The notes beneath the pieces were generated by a model. It did no database searches. It saw only the letters and a list, made by a program, of their open reading frames with translations, and had not been told where the DNA came from. A stretch of 64,000 nucleotides of DNA from CAVXFL01 sp963761015 (GTDB taxonomy: Bacteria; Pseudomonadota; Alphaproteobacteria; Acetobacterales; Acetobacteraceae). Positions 8,062-18,286 of the stretch are shown one piece after another. The DNA lies in assembly GCA_963761015.1 (NCBI GenBank), contig CAVXFL010000017.1, positions 1 through 64,000 of the forward strand, given 5' to 3'. Both the position numbers and the translations under genes were made by a program. How positions within the stretch are numbered: the first letter of the stretch is position 1; each line of letters opens with the position of its first letter.

Positions 8062-9408
8062 ATGCAAGATGCTCGCAGCGGAAACCTGATCGGCCGCCGG
8101 CGGCTGCTCGAACTCGGCGCCGGGGCCGCCGGCGCGCTGGCGCTCTCGCCCGCCGCCGCGGTCGCCGCCCCGAGCCATTCTCCGCTCGGCACCTGGCCGG
8201 CCGGCGTGCAGCGCGATTCGGTCTTTGTCGGCATCACGACGCCGCTGACCGGCGCCTATTCGGCGGACGGCAAGGACGAGCAACTCGGCTACGAACTGGC
8301 GATATCCGAAATCAACGCCGGCAGCGACCTCGCGAAGCGTTGGGGGCTCAAGGGCAAGGGCGTGCTCGGCAAGCACATCCGCTACCAGGTGGCGGATTCG
8401 GAGACGAAACCAAACGTCGCCGTGCAGGCGCAGACGCAGTTCATCCAGCGCGACAAGGCGATCATGATCACCGGCTCGGTGAGCAGCGCCACCGCGATCG
8501 CCGTCGAGGAACTGGCGCAGCGCGAGAAAGTGCTGAACATGGTCGGTTTGAGCGGCTCGAACGACACCACCGGGAAGAACTGTCAGCGCTACGGCTTCCG
8601 GTCGCAGCCCTCGGCCTACATGGCGTGCAAGGCACTCGCCCCGGTCCTGGTCAAGACGATCGGACGCGGGCAGAAGGCCGCCTATCTGGTCCCAGACTAC
8701 ACCTACGGCCACTCGGTCTTCAACAGCTTCACCGAGTTCGCCGGCAAGGACGGCGGCTGGACGGTCGCCACCAAGCAGCTCGTCCCGCTCGGCACCAGCG
8801 ATTTCAGCTCGGCGCTGCTGAACATCGCCAACAGCGGCGCCGATGTGTTCGTGAACATCACCTTCGGCGCCGACGCGGTCTCGTCCACCAAGCAGGCGCA
8901 GCAATTCGGCGTCCTGGGCAAGATGAAGCTCGTGGTGCCGAACATCTCCTCGTTCCAGGCGAAGGAACTCGGCGCCGAGCTGATGCAGGGCGTCTACGGC
9001 ACGATGGAATTCTGGTGGACGCTCGAGGACCGCTATCCGCTGGCCAAGGATTTCGTGCAGGCGTTCCTGGCCAAGCACAAATACCATCCACGCTGGGGCG
9101 CGCACATCGCCTATTCGCAGATGTTCATCTGGGCGCTCGCCGTGGAGCGGACTGGAACCTTCTACCCGGTGAACGTGATCAAGACGCTGGAATCCTCCAA
9201 ATCCCGGCCGTTCAACAGCTCGCTCGGCAAGGTCTGGTACCGCGCGCAGGACCATCAGCTTGTCCGCCCGGTCCCCGTCGTGCTCGGCAAGGCGCCGGCG
9301 AAGATGAGCAACCCGGAAGATTTCTACGCCGTGGTGGAGGTCGTGCCGGGCGAGAAGGTGATGCCGCCGCCCAGCATGTTCGGCTGCCACCTCGGCCGCT
9401 ACACCTGA
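8062..9408 (+). CDS. ABC transporter substrate-binding protein (branched-chain amino acid/amide type), paralogue 2
   Basis: Periplasmic receptor of 448 residues. The ATG at 8062 is chosen because GGGGAGGG lies just upstream and the protein then begins with a Tat-like signal, IGRRRLLELGAGAAG. The frame is open further upstream, without a better start. The mature region has VFVGITTPLTGAYSADG, ADSETKPNVAVQ and SGSNDTTGKNC, as in the divergent paralogue at 6429-7778. It is the first gene of a run with livH, livM-livG and livF, so it is the dedicated receptor of that ABC system. The substrate cannot be assigned; family members bind amino acids, amides, urea or aromatic acids. Confidence 0.88.
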   Translation: MQDARSGNLIGRRRLLELGAGAAGALALSPAAAVAAPSHSPLGTWPAGVQRDSVFVGITTPLTGAYSADGKDEQLGYELAISEINAGSDLAKRWGLKGKGVLGKHIRYQVADSETKPNVAVQAQTQFIQRDKAIMITGSVSSATAIAVEELAQREKVLNMVGLSGSNDTTGKNCQRYGFRSQPSAYMACKALAPVLVKTIGRGQKAAYLVPDYTYGHSVFNSFTEFAGKDGGWTVATKQLVPLGTSDFSSALLNIANSGADVFVNITFGADAVSSTKQAQQFGVLGKMKLVVPNISSFQAKELGAELMQGVYGTMEFWWTLEDRYPLAKDFVQAFLAKHKYHPRWGAHIAYSQMFIWALAVERTGTFYPVNVIKTLESSKSRPFNSSLGKVWYRAQDHQLVRPVPVVLGKAPAKMSNPEDFYAVVEVVPGEKVMPPPSMFGCHLGRYT

Positions 9409-9430
9409 CCGGCCATAGCGACCCCCGCCG

Positions 9431-10312
9431 GTGAACCTGCCGAGCGCGCCGCTGCTGCTGTCGCAGGCCTTCAACGGCCTGGCGTTGGGTACTCTGCTGG
9501 CGCTGGTCAGCAGCGGCCTCACCATCATCCTCGGCACGCTCGGCGTGCTGAATTTCGCGCACGGCGCGCTGTTCATGGTCGGCGCCTACGCGATGTACGT
9601 GATCGCGATGCACACCGGCTCGTTTCTTGCCGGGCTGTTCGCGGGCGCCGCGTTCATGCTGGTCGTCGGCGTGCTGCTGGAACGGATCCTGATCCGCTGG
9701 TTCTACAACCGCCCGCACGAGGACCAGATCCTGGTCACGTTCGGCGCTGCCATCGTCATCGTCGAGGCGGTGCGCGCCGTGTTCGGCGGCGAGAGCCGGC
9801 ATGTCGGCACGCCGCCCTGGGGGCAGGGCGTCGCGCAGATCGGCTTCCTGATCTACCCGACGTACCGGCTCGAGCTGATCGGTATCATCGCGCTCCTGCT
9901 GTTCGCGCTTTATCTGGTGCTCTACCGGACGTCGATCGGGCTCGTGGTGCGCGCCGGAATCGAGGACGCGCGCATGGTCGGCATCCTCGGCATCAACGTC
10001 CGCCGCGCGTTCCTGGCGGTGTTCGCCATCGGCGTAGTCGCAGCGGGCGTGGCCGGGATGCTCTATTCCCCGATCGTCTCGGTCGATCCCGAAATGGGCG
10101 CCACGTTCCTGGTGGAATCGTTCGTCGTGATCGTGATCGGCGGGCTGGGCTCCTATCCCGGGGCCGTGGTGGGCGGCCTCATCGCCGGCGAGATTCTCAG
10201 CATCACCAGCGCGTTCAACTCCGCCTATTCGCAGGTGATGCTCTACGCGGTCATGGCACTGCTGCTGGTGGTGCGGCCGCAAGGCCTGTTCGGCTCCGAG
10301 GGCCGCGTATGA
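9431..10312 (+). CDS. livH: Branched-chain amino acid-type ABC permease (LivH)
   Basis: Inner-membrane permease of 293 residues with about eight hydrophobic helices. Family landmarks are LALVSSGLTIILGTLGVLNF and the following AHGALFMVGAY near the N terminus, then VRAGIEDARMVGILGINV in the cytoplasmic loop. The start is GTG, 22 bases after the binding-protein stop. The stop overlaps the next gene by four bases (ATGA), indicating translational coupling. It should pair with the LivM half of the following fusion. Confidence 0.92.
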   Translation: MNLPSAPLLLSQAFNGLALGTLLALVSSGLTIILGTLGVLNFAHGALFMVGAYAMYVIAMHTGSFLAGLFAGAAFMLVVGVLLERILIRWFYNRPHEDQILVTFGAAIVIVEAVRAVFGGESRHVGTPPWGQGVAQIGFLIYPTYRLELIGIIALLLFALYLVLYRTSIGLVVRAGIEDARMVGILGINVRRAFLAVFAIGVVAAGVAGMLYSPIVSVDPEMGATFLVESFVVIVIGGLGSYPGAVVGGLIAGEILSITSAFNSAYSQVMLYAVMALLLVVRPQGLFGSEGRV

Positions 10313-12121
10313 CCCGCGCCGCCTCGAAAGTCCTGCCCGAGCTGGCGCTCGCGGCGGTGCTGATCGTGGCGCCCTACGTGGTGCCACACGCCGGCGGCTC
10401 CATCGACATGCTGCAGCGCATTCTCGACTGGGGCATCATGGGGCTCGGCTTCGACCTGCTGTTCGGCGCCACCGGCCTGCTGTCCTTCGGCCAGGCGGCG
10501 TTTTACGGCACCGGCGGATTCGTGACCGGCTATCTGCTGGTCAACAACGTCATCGGCAGCGTCTGGCTCGCGCTCACCATCGGCACCTTGCTCGGCGGCG
10601 TGTTCGGCCTCTTCGTCGGCTGGCTGGCGGTGCGCCGCATCGGCATCTACTTCGCGATGATCACGCTGGCCTTCGGGCAGATGGCGTATTTCCTCGAGAA
10701 CTCGCCGCTATCGGCCTGGACGGGCGGCGAGAACGGCCTGCCCGGCGTGCCGGTGCCCTATATTGGCGGCCTGCGCATTCATCCCGGCCTGCCGATGTAT
10801 TGCGTGCTCGCCGGGATCTTCTTCGTTGGGTTCGTTCTCGCGCGCCGCATCCTGCACTCGCCGTTCGGCCTCATCCTGCGCGCGATGAAGGACAACACGC
10901 ACCGCACCGCGCTGGTCGGCCATTCGGTGCCGTCTTACAAATTGGCGGTGTTCGTGATCGCCGCGCTTTACGCGGGGCTGGCCGGCGGACTGCTCGGCGT
11001 GTTCCAGAGCTACATGCCGCCGGATGCCTTCTCGCTCGACACCTCGGGCGAGCTGGTGGTCCAGACGGTGATCGGCGGCGTCGGCACGCTGATCGGCCCG
11101 GCCGTCGGTGCCACGCTCTGGCTCTATCTGCGCGACAATTTGCAACTGATCCCCGGAGTGGGCGCGCTCTGGAAGCTGATCCTCGGCCTGATCTTCGTCG
11201 TGCTGGTGGTGGCGCTGAAGCGCGGTATCGTGGGCGAGATCGCGTATCTGTTCACGCGACGCCGACTGCGCGCGGCTGAAACCGAGGTGCCGGAGGAAGG
11301 TGGGGTGGCCGAGATGCCGCCCGCTTCCGCGCTGGCCCTGCCCATGGTGGCGCCGCTGAGCATGGGCCGGCCCGACGCGCCGGCGCTCCGCTCGGTCGAT
11401 CTTTCCAAGCATTACGGCGGCTTGCACGCTGTCGACGGCGTCTCGTTTTCGGTGCGCCAGGGCTCGATCCACGGCGTGATCGGCCCGAACGGCGCCGGCA
11501 AGTCCACGCTGTTCAAGATGCTGAAGGACGAGATTCCGCCGACCTCCGGCGAGGTGCTGCTGTTCGGGCGGCGCATCACCGGCCTCGGCCCGACCCGCAC
11601 CGCCCAGCTCGGCATCGGCAAGAGCAACCAGCTCAACCAGCTCTTCCTCGAACTCACCGTGCGCCAGAACATCCGCACCGCCGCGCTGGCGCGCCGGCGC
11701 GGCACCTTCCGCCCCGACCTGCTGCGCGCGGCCGATTCGATTCCGGTGGTGGAGCGGCAGGTGGACGCGGTGATGGCCACGATGGGGCTGGAACACCGCG
11801 CCGACGTGCCGGTGCATATCCTGCCCTATGGCGAAAAGCGCCGGGCCGAGATCGGCATCGCGCTGGCGACCGGGCCCAACGTGCTGCTGCTGGACGAGCC
11901 ACTCGCCGGCATGAGCCCGGCCGAGCGCACCGCGACGCGCGGGCTGATCCGCGAGCTGGCCCGCTCCCGCACCTTGGTGATCGTCGAGCACGACATGGAC
12001 GCGGTGTTCGAGCTGGCCGAACGCATCACGGTTCTGTACGAGGGCCGGCTGCTGGCCGACGGCCCCCCGGAGCAGATCCAGCGCGACCAGGCAGTGCAGG
12101 ACGCTTATCTCGGGGGGCTGC

Positions 12122-12141
<20 letters not shown>
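10309..12141 (+). CDS. Fused LivM permease and LivG ATP-binding protein
   Basis: A 610-residue two-domain protein. Residues 1 to about 320 are a LivM-type permease (GLGFDLLFGATGLLSFGQAA; AMKDNTHRTALVGH). After a linker rich in Pro, Ala and Glu, residues from about 360 form a LivG-type ATPase. This has Walker A GPNGAGKST near residue 394, an altered ABC signature LPYGEKRRAEIG, Walker B NVLLLDEP near 525, and the LivG-specific C-terminal BCA_ABC_TP region. There is no internal stop or frame change, so the fusion looks natural. It overlaps livH by 4 bases and livF by 20. Confidence 0.93.
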
Positions 12142-12826
<685 letters not shown>

Positions 12827-12900
12827 GGCAGCCGCCGAAAGGTTCCCCGGTCGCCATAAGCGGGAATCCAGCTGCGCGGCGCGCGATGGTAGAACCCGAA

Positions 12901-13212
12901 TTACCGTTTTTCGGGCGAACAGTAGATTTCAAAAAGAGTTCGCAAAACCTTCCTCGCCTGCGTGCTACCGAGCGTATACCAGATGGTCTGCCCCTCGCGC
13001 CGCGTCTTCACCAGCCCGTCCTTGCGCAACAGTTGCAGGTGCTGCGAAACGGTCGAGTCGCGAATGCCGAGGAAATTGGCCAGTTCGCCCACCGACTTCT
13101 CGCCGTCCAGCAACTGACACAGGATCAGCAGCCGGTGGCGGTTGCCGAGAGACTTCAGCAGATCGCTGGCCTGGTCCGCCGCCGCGACCATCTTGCCGGG
13201 ATCAATTCGCAT
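12901..13212 (-). CDS. ArsR/SmtB-family transcriptional regulator
   Basis: About 103 residues from the ATG at 13212 (MRIDPGKMVAAADQASDLLK). The winged helix-turn-helix is clear: LGNRHRLLILCQLLDGEKSV, then LGIRDSTVSQHLQLLRKDGL as the recognition helix, and TRREGQTIWYTL as the wing. The ELCVCD metal motif of classical ArsR is absent, so it is not an obvious metal sensor; two cysteines remain (in LILCQLL and near the C terminus, EIYCSPEKR). A BigR/SqrR-like thiol-sensing role is conceivable. It is divergent from the DsrE-like gene and is its likely regulator. Confidence 0.85.
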   Translation of the reverse strand: MRIDPGKMVAAADQASDLLKSLGNRHRLLILCQLLDGEKSVGELANFLGIRDSTVSQHLQLLRKDGLVKTRREGQTIWYTLGSTQARKVLRTLFEIYCSPEKR

Positions 13213-13214
13213 GG

Positions 13215-13230
13215 TTGCATAGTTACGCAA
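13215..13230. promoter_or_regulatory. Possible ArsR-family operator (TTGC-N8-GCAA)
   Basis: TTGC ATAGTTAC GCAA forms a short inverted repeat in an AT-rich patch immediately upstream of the arsR-like start, in the divergent spacer to the DsrE-like gene. ArsR-type repressors commonly bind such imperfect palindromes next to their own promoter. The assignment is tentative. Confidence 0.3.
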
Positions 13231-13339
13231 TAACCGATATTCAGGGCAAGCACCGCCGTGGCCCGCGCTCGACCGCGTCGGGTCGATTGTCCACGCATCC
13301 GGCCCTTGTCGGATCGCGCCACGCAGGAGGAGATCCACC

Positions 13340-14132
13340 ATGGACACGTCATCCGGACGCCGCCTCGCCCTCATGAGCATCGGGCTTGGCATCGCCGGCG
13401 CGGCCGGCCTGACCGCGCTGCCCGCCGGGGCCGCCAACGCCGCCGACGCCTCGCTCATTCCGCCCGGCGCGAAGAAGCTGGAGGACTTGACCGCGCGCCT
13501 CGCCAAGGCGCCGCGCAGGCGCGATTTCAAGACCGTGCCCATGATCCTGGACAATCCCGATCAATGGGACCACGAGGCGCTGTCCGAGGTGATCGCCTAT
13601 CGCGGTGGGCCGAAGCAGGTGTGGGACAACACCAATATCGCCGGCCCGTGGCTCAACCTGATGCGCAACTCGCTGAACACGCAGATCTGGTCGTTCAAGC
13701 ATCCCAATTTCCTTCCCGTCTCGGCGACCCACGGTGCCGCGCACCTGGCGCTGTTCAGTCCGGCGGTGTGGGAGAAGTACGATCTCGGCAAGCTGATCGG
13801 CGGCAAGTTCCAGAGCAACAAGTTGCTCGGCGGGAACAAAACCGCCGCAAGCGGCACCAAGGATTATGAAAATCCGAATGGCCCGTTCTCGCCGCACGAC
13901 AACACGATTTCGGTGCTGCAGGCGCGTGGCGTGGTCTTCCTCGCCTGCCACAACGCGATCTGGGAAATCGCCGCGAAACTGATCCGGGCGAACCTGAATC
14001 CGGACAAGCTGTCGCACGAAGCGGTGGCGGCCGAGCTGACCAACAAACTCATTCCCGGCGCGGTGCTCACGCCGGGAATCGTCGCGACGATTCCCCGAGT
14101 TGCAGCACGCCGGCTTCCATTACGCGACCTGA
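13340..14132 (+). CDS. Exported DsrE/F-like protein with a frameshift near its 3' end
   Basis: About 263 residues once repaired. The N terminus is a Tat-like signal (SSGRRLALMSIGLGIAG, then a hydrophobic run and an Ala-rich cleavage region). The C-terminal third resembles the DsrE sulfur-transfer fold: ARGVVFLACHNAIWEIA with a Cys at the usual DsrE position, then a PGIVATIPELQ-type ending. The frame breaks in the CCCC run at 14093-14096. Dropping one C restores PELQHAGFHYAT and a TGA at 14130-14132, nine bases before the next ATG, which is good evidence for the true end. Without repair the frame runs on to 14323. Likely an extracytoplasmic sulfur- or thiol-related protein under the divergent ArsR gene; the function is inferred. 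Confidence 0.65.
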
Positions 14133-14141
14133 GGCCGAGCG

Positions 14142-15131
14142 ATGCGGGCAGCGTTCCGCCGCGGTTTGTTGTTCGGGGCCGTCGGCGCGCTGCTCGCGTC
14201 GCCGGTGCTGGCTCGCGACAGCGGCCAGCGCCGATATCCGGCAGACGTCTTTCCGCCGTGGCAGCACGGCGCGAACAACGACGCGACGAGGCGGGGGCTC
14301 GCGTTCACCGTTCCACCCGTTGACGTTCTCGCCGATTTCCACGGCAGCATCGACAACCCGAAGCTGGTGCTGTTCGTCGGCGGCAACTATTTTTTCGCGA
14401 TGGCCAAGCTGGTGCCCGCGTTCGAGCGGCTGCACCCGGACTACAAGGGCCGCATCTACTGGGAAACGCTGCCGCCGGGCCTGCTTGCGAAGCAAATCCG
14501 CGGCGGCGGAACGATCACCTGCGGCAACATGACCTGGACGGTGAAGCCGGACGCCTATTTCGCCGGTCTGGCGCGGGTGAAGGAACTCGTCACCGCGGGC
14601 ATGCTGACCGGACCGGCGATGCCCTACGCCACTAACACGCTCACCATCATGGTGCCGAAGGGCAATCCCGCGCATGTCACCGGCCTCGCCGATCTCGCGC
14701 GGCCCGATCTGCGCATCGCCATGCCGAATCCGGCATTCGAGGGCGTGGCGCGCCAGATCAAGGCCGCGCTCGCCCGCGCCGGCGGCAAGGCGCTGGTCGA
14801 GGCGGTGTACGGGCGCAAGGTAAAGGACGGCACCACGATCCTCACGCACATCCACCATCGCCAGACGCCGCTGTTCCTGATGCAGGGCGTGGTCGAGGCG
14901 GGCGTGACGTGGAAGTCGGAGGCGATTTTTCAGGAAGAGGTAGGACATCCGATCGCCGATGTCGAAATCCCGCCGTCGCAGAACAGCACGGGCGTCTACG
15001 CGGGCGCCGAGGTGACAGGCGCGCCGCATCCCGAAGCGGCGCGGGCTTGGCTCGCCTTCATCCGCTCGCCCGACGCGCTGAGGATTTTCGAGCACTATGG
15101 TTTCAAGCCGTACCGCGGCAACGCCGGCTGA
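14142..15131 (+). CDS. Periplasmic extracellular solute-binding protein (ModA/AfuA-like)
   Basis: A 329-residue protein with a signal peptide (RRGLLFGAVGALLASPVLA). The fold resembles the type II periplasmic binding proteins: KLVLFVGGNYFFAMAKLVPA at the start of lobe one, TNTLTIMVPKGNPAHVTGLA (the ModA/thiosulfate-like strand) and a C-terminal AARAWLAFIRSPDALRIFEH typical of the family. No ABC permease or ATPase follows, so it may be an orphan receptor or sensor partner. It starts nine bases after the restored stop of the DsrE-like gene and is probably co-transcribed with it. Confidence 0.75.
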   Translation: MRAAFRRGLLFGAVGALLASPVLARDSGQRRYPADVFPPWQHGANNDATRRGLAFTVPPVDVLADFHGSIDNPKLVLFVGGNYFFAMAKLVPAFERLHPDYKGRIYWETLPPGLLAKQIRGGGTITCGNMTWTVKPDAYFAGLARVKELVTAGMLTGPAMPYATNTLTIMVPKGNPAHVTGLADLARPDLRIAMPNPAFEGVARQIKAALARAGGKALVEAVYGRKVKDGTTILTHIHHRQTPLFLMQGVVEAGVTWKSEAIFQEEVGHPIADVEIPPSQNSTGVYAGAEVTGAPHPEAARAWLAFIRSPDALRIFEHYGFKPYRGNAG

Positions 15132-15222
15132 TGTGACCGCCGCCGGCGCGACGCTGGATCACCTGGGTAATATCCGCAATCCGCCAACCGGGACGCGCCT
15201 TATCGTTCGGCAAATATTTGCT

Positions 15223-15254
15223 CGTCATTGCCGGGCTTGACCTGGCAATCTCGG
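15223..15254. repeat. Dispersed palindromic repeat, copy 1
   Basis: CGTCATTGCCGGGCTTGACC followed by TGGCAATCTC. This matches the left end of the element inside ccoI (36566) and, in reverse, the copy at 37609. It sits in the 393-base spacer 15132-15524, which otherwise holds no convincing gene. A perfect 8-bp hairpin in that spacer (GGCGGCTT at 15431, AAGCCGCC at 15442, 3-base loop) may be a terminator or part of another repeat. Confidence 0.6.
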
Positions 15255-15524
15255 GGCCGCGCAGTCGGGCGATCGCGTCCAAACAAACGTTCATCGCCTT
15301 CGCCGGCATGAGTTGTTGTCGCCCCCCGCATGAAACTTGGTCGCGGGCCGCGTGTTGCGCTCACCGGCCGGGCCGGAATTCGGCTGGATGGGGCGGTGCG
15401 CGGAAACCGTTGGCCCGCCGTTGCCCCTCCGGCGGCTTGGCAAGCCGCCATTGCGGCGGCGTTGGCGCACTGTCACGGCCGGTTCGCTCTCGCCGCGACC
15501 GATTTGCGCCGGAGTTCGCCCAAA

Positions 15525-16551
15525 GTGAAGAAGACCTCCGTCGTCCTGGCGATAGCGGGCGTGGCGCTCGGCGTTGGCCTGGTCGTCTGGTTGGGCGCCG
15601 GCAAGATCGCCGAGGCGGTCGCGTCGGTCGGCTGGCCCGGCTTCGCCGCGCTGGTCGGCTGGCAACTCCTGCTGTTCATCGTCCTCGGCGCGGCCTGGTG
15701 GGTCGTCGCGCCCGGGGCGAAGCTGCCGACGATGATCTGGGGCCGGCTCGTTCGAGAGGGCGGCACCAATTGCCTGCCCTTCTCCGAGGTCGGCGGCCTG
15801 GCGTTGGGCGCGCGCGCCGTGACGCTCGCGGGTGTTTCCTGGCCGCTCGCCATCGCTTCCAGCATCGCCGACGTTTCGGCCGAGTTCGTGGGCGAAATCC
15901 CGTTCGTCGTGTTCGGTTTTGCCCTGCTGATGGCGCGCAAGCCGGTACTCGTCGCTCATATGGCCGCTGGCGATCGGCCTCGCGCTGATCGTGGCCGGCG
16001 GCGCGGGGCTGTTCTGGGCCGAGAAGCATTCCTCGGCACTGTTCCACAAGCTCGGCCGCCGCATCGCCGCGCGCTGGCTGCACGAGGCGGCGGACCGCGC
16101 CGACGAGGTGCAGGCTTCGTTCGACCGGCTGTTCGCGATGCCGCGCCGGCTCGCGCTCGCCGCGTGCATTCATTTCCTGGCATGGCTCGGCGGCGGCTTC
16201 AGCGTCTGGCTCGCCTACCATCTGCTCGGCGGCCAGATCGACGTGATCTCCGCCATGGCGATCGAAGGGCTGCTCAGCGGCGCGCTCGGCGTGGCGTTCT
16301 TCGTGCCGGCCGGGCTCGGCGTGCAGGAAATATCGTATGTGGCGCTCGGGCACCTGTTCGGCATGCCGGCGGATCTGTCGCTCGGCCTGTCGCTGCTCCG
16401 CCGCGCGCGCGACATCGTCATCGGCGTGCCGGCGCTGGTGAGCTGGCAGATCGTCGAGGCGCGCGGCCTGCGCCGGGGGCGGCCGGATCACGGTTCGCGG
16501 TCCAGCCGTGACTCACGCGTTTCGCCGGATCAAAGTGAGCGCCGTCCATGA
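15525..16551 (+). CDS. Lysylphosphatidylglycerol synthase-like/HpnL-type membrane protein, frameshifted
   Basis: Polytopic inner-membrane protein of about 341 residues. The first frame (GTG 15525, VKKTSVVLAIAGVALGVGL) covers the first four or so helices with the conserved REGGTNCLPFSEVGGLALGA. The second frame carries the rest, including FFVPAGLGVQEISYVALGHL. The two frames differ by one extra base located between about 15936 and 15958. The downstream frame reads LIWPLAIGLALIVAGGAGLF across the junction, so the gene is otherwise intact. Related proteins (YbhN/HpnL) act in hopanoid or lipid handling; the exact role is unknown. The stop overlaps the pdxA start by four bases. Confidence 0.75.
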
Positions 16552-17549
16552 ACACGCCCGCTCCGCTCGCACTCACCATGGGCGATCCCGCCGGCATCGG
16601 CGGTGAGCTCACCTTGCGTGTCTGGGCGGCGCTACGCGCGAGCGGGCCGGCTTTCCTTGCGATCGACAACTCTGATCGGCTGTTGGCGCTCGCGGAACGG
16701 CTGGCTCTCGACGTTCCGCTCCGCTCTGTCGCGGAGCCGGGCGAGGCCGTGTGCTTTCCCGACGCCTTGCCGATTCTGCGAATCCCGCTCGCGGCCGAGC
16801 CGGAACCCGGCCGGCCCGATCCGGCCAACGGCTCGGCCGTTACCGCGGCGATCGAGCGGGCCGTGCGGCTCGCGATGGCAGGCGAGGTCGGCGGCGTGGT
16901 CACGAACCCGATCAGCAAGGCCACGCTCTACCAGAGCGGCTTCGCCTATCCCGGACACACCGAGTTCCTCGCCGCGCTCACCGGGGCGCGCACGGCGCCG
17001 GTAATGATGCTGGTTTCGCCACAGCTCCGGGTCGTGCCTGTAACAATTCACGTCGCCCTGCGCCGGGCGCTCGATCTGCTCGACACGAGGACCATCGTCG
17101 CGGCTTCCCGCATCGCCGCCGCGGCGCTGCGCACCGATTTCGGCATCGCGGCGCCGCGCCTTGCGATCGCCGGGCTCAATCCGCACGCTGGCGAGGGCGG
17201 TGCCCTCGGCACCGAGGAACAGACGATCGTCGCCCCGGCCATCGCCGCGCTGCGCGAGGACGGGCTGTCGGTCAGCGGACCCTGGCCGCCCGACACCATG
17301 TTCACCGAGGCCGCCCGCACCCGCTACGATGCGGCGATCTGTATGTACCACGATCAGGCTCTGATTCCGCTGAAGACGCTGGACATGACCCACGGCGTGA
17401 ACGTCACCCTCGGACTGCCGATCGTGCGCACCTCGCCCGACCACGGCACCGCCTTCGATATCGCCGGCACCGGACAAGCCGACCCGTCCAGCCTGATCGC
17501 GGCCATTCGTCTGGCCGCGGATATCGCCGCGCGGCGCGCCGGGCCATGA
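16548..17549 (+). CDS. pdxA: 4-hydroxythreonine-4-phosphate dehydrogenase
   Basis: NAD-dependent enzyme of pyridoxal 5'-phosphate synthesis. It oxidises 4-phosphohydroxy-L-threonine to the unstable product condensed by PdxJ. The 333 residues start with LALTMGDPAGIGGELTL and contain TNPISKATL, the metal-binding PGHTEFLAAL, GLNPHAGEGGALGTEE and CMYHDQALIPLKTL. Length and order are normal. It overlaps the upstream membrane-protein gene and the downstream pdxJ by four bases each (ATGA), so the three are translationally coupled. Confidence 0.96.
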   Translation: MNTPAPLALTMGDPAGIGGELTLRVWAALRASGPAFLAIDNSDRLLALAERLALDVPLRSVAEPGEAVCFPDALPILRIPLAAEPEPGRPDPANGSAVTAAIERAVRLAMAGEVGGVVTNPISKATLYQSGFAYPGHTEFLAALTGARTAPVMMLVSPQLRVVPVTIHVALRRALDLLDTRTIVAASRIAAAALRTDFGIAAPRLAIAGLNPHAGEGGALGTEEQTIVAPAIAALREDGLSVSGPWPPDTMFTEAARTRYDAAICMYHDQALIPLKTLDMTHGVNVTLGLPIVRTSPDHGTAFDIAGTGQADPSSLIAAIRLAADIAARRAGP

Positions 17550-18259
17550 GCCCGATCCGGCTCGGCCTGAACGTCGATCACGTCGCGACGGTGCGCAACG
17601 CGCGCGGCGGCGCGCATCCCGACCCGATCGAGGCCGCGCAACGCGCCATCGAGGCCGGGGCGGACATCATCACCGCGCATTTGCGCGAGGACCGCCGCCA
17701 TATCCGCGACGAGGACATGCGGCGCCTGCGCGCCTTGTCCGCGCCGCTCAACATGGAAATGGCGGCGACCGAGGAAATGGTCTGCATCGCCCGCGAACTG
17801 CGGCCGCACGCCTGCTGCCTGGTTCCCGAGCGCCGCGCCGAGCTCACCACCGAGGGCGGCCTGGACGCCGCCGGCCAGCGCAACGCGCTCCGACCCGTCA
17901 TTGCCAGCCTGGCCGATGCCGGCATTCGGGTCGCGCTGTTCGTCGATCCCGATCCGGCCCAGCTCCAGGCCGCCGCCGAGATCGGCGCGCTCGCGGTGGA
18001 ACTGCATACCGGTGCCTACGCGAACGCTCGGCCGGGCGAGCTCGAGCGGCTGCGCCAAGCGGCCGCCATGACCACGGCACTCGGCCTGGAATGCCACGCC
18101 GGCCACGGCTTCACCTACGACAATGTCGGCCCGGTCGCCGCGCTGCCGGAGGTGGTCGAACTCAATATCGGGCATTTCCTGATTGGGCAGGCCATTTTCG
18201 ACGGGCTGCCGGCGGTCGTGCGGCGGATGAAGGCGCTGATGGGGGCGGCTCGGGACTGA
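17546..18259 (+). CDS. pdxJ: Pyridoxine 5'-phosphate synthase
   Basis: Condenses 1-deoxyxylulose 5-phosphate with the PdxA product to give pyridoxine 5'-phosphate. A 237-residue TIM barrel with the expected RLGLNVDHVATVRNARGG start (catalytic Glu/His regions follow), ADIITAHLREDRRHI, MEMAATEEMV, CLVPERRAELTTEGGLD and ELNIGHFLIGQAIF. ATG 17546 overlaps the pdxA stop. The frame is open upstream, but this start fits the family exactly. Adjacent pdxA and pdxJ give the last two steps of the DXP-dependent vitamin B6 route. Confidence 0.96.
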   Translation: MSPIRLGLNVDHVATVRNARGGAHPDPIEAAQRAIEAGADIITAHLREDRRHIRDEDMRRLRALSAPLNMEMAATEEMVCIARELRPHACCLVPERRAELTTEGGLDAAGQRNALRPVIASLADAGIRVALFVDPDPAQLQAAAEIGALAVELHTGAYANARPGELERLRQAAAMTTALGLECHAGHGFTYDNVGPVAALPEVVELNIGHFLIGQAIFDGLPAVVRRMKALMGAARD

Positions 18260-18286
18260 GGGGGGCGAACCTTCCCAGGCTCGGCG

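Noticed and set aside
7759..9576. 605-codon minus-strand open frame opposite the second binding protein
   Set aside because: Antisense shadow of a well-supported gene with signal peptide and ribosome-binding site; no recognisable domain.
15218..15988. Possible 256-residue protein starting in the 15.2 kb spacer
   Set aside because: The start lies in a dispersed palindromic repeat and the rest is an alternative frame of the membrane protein gene.
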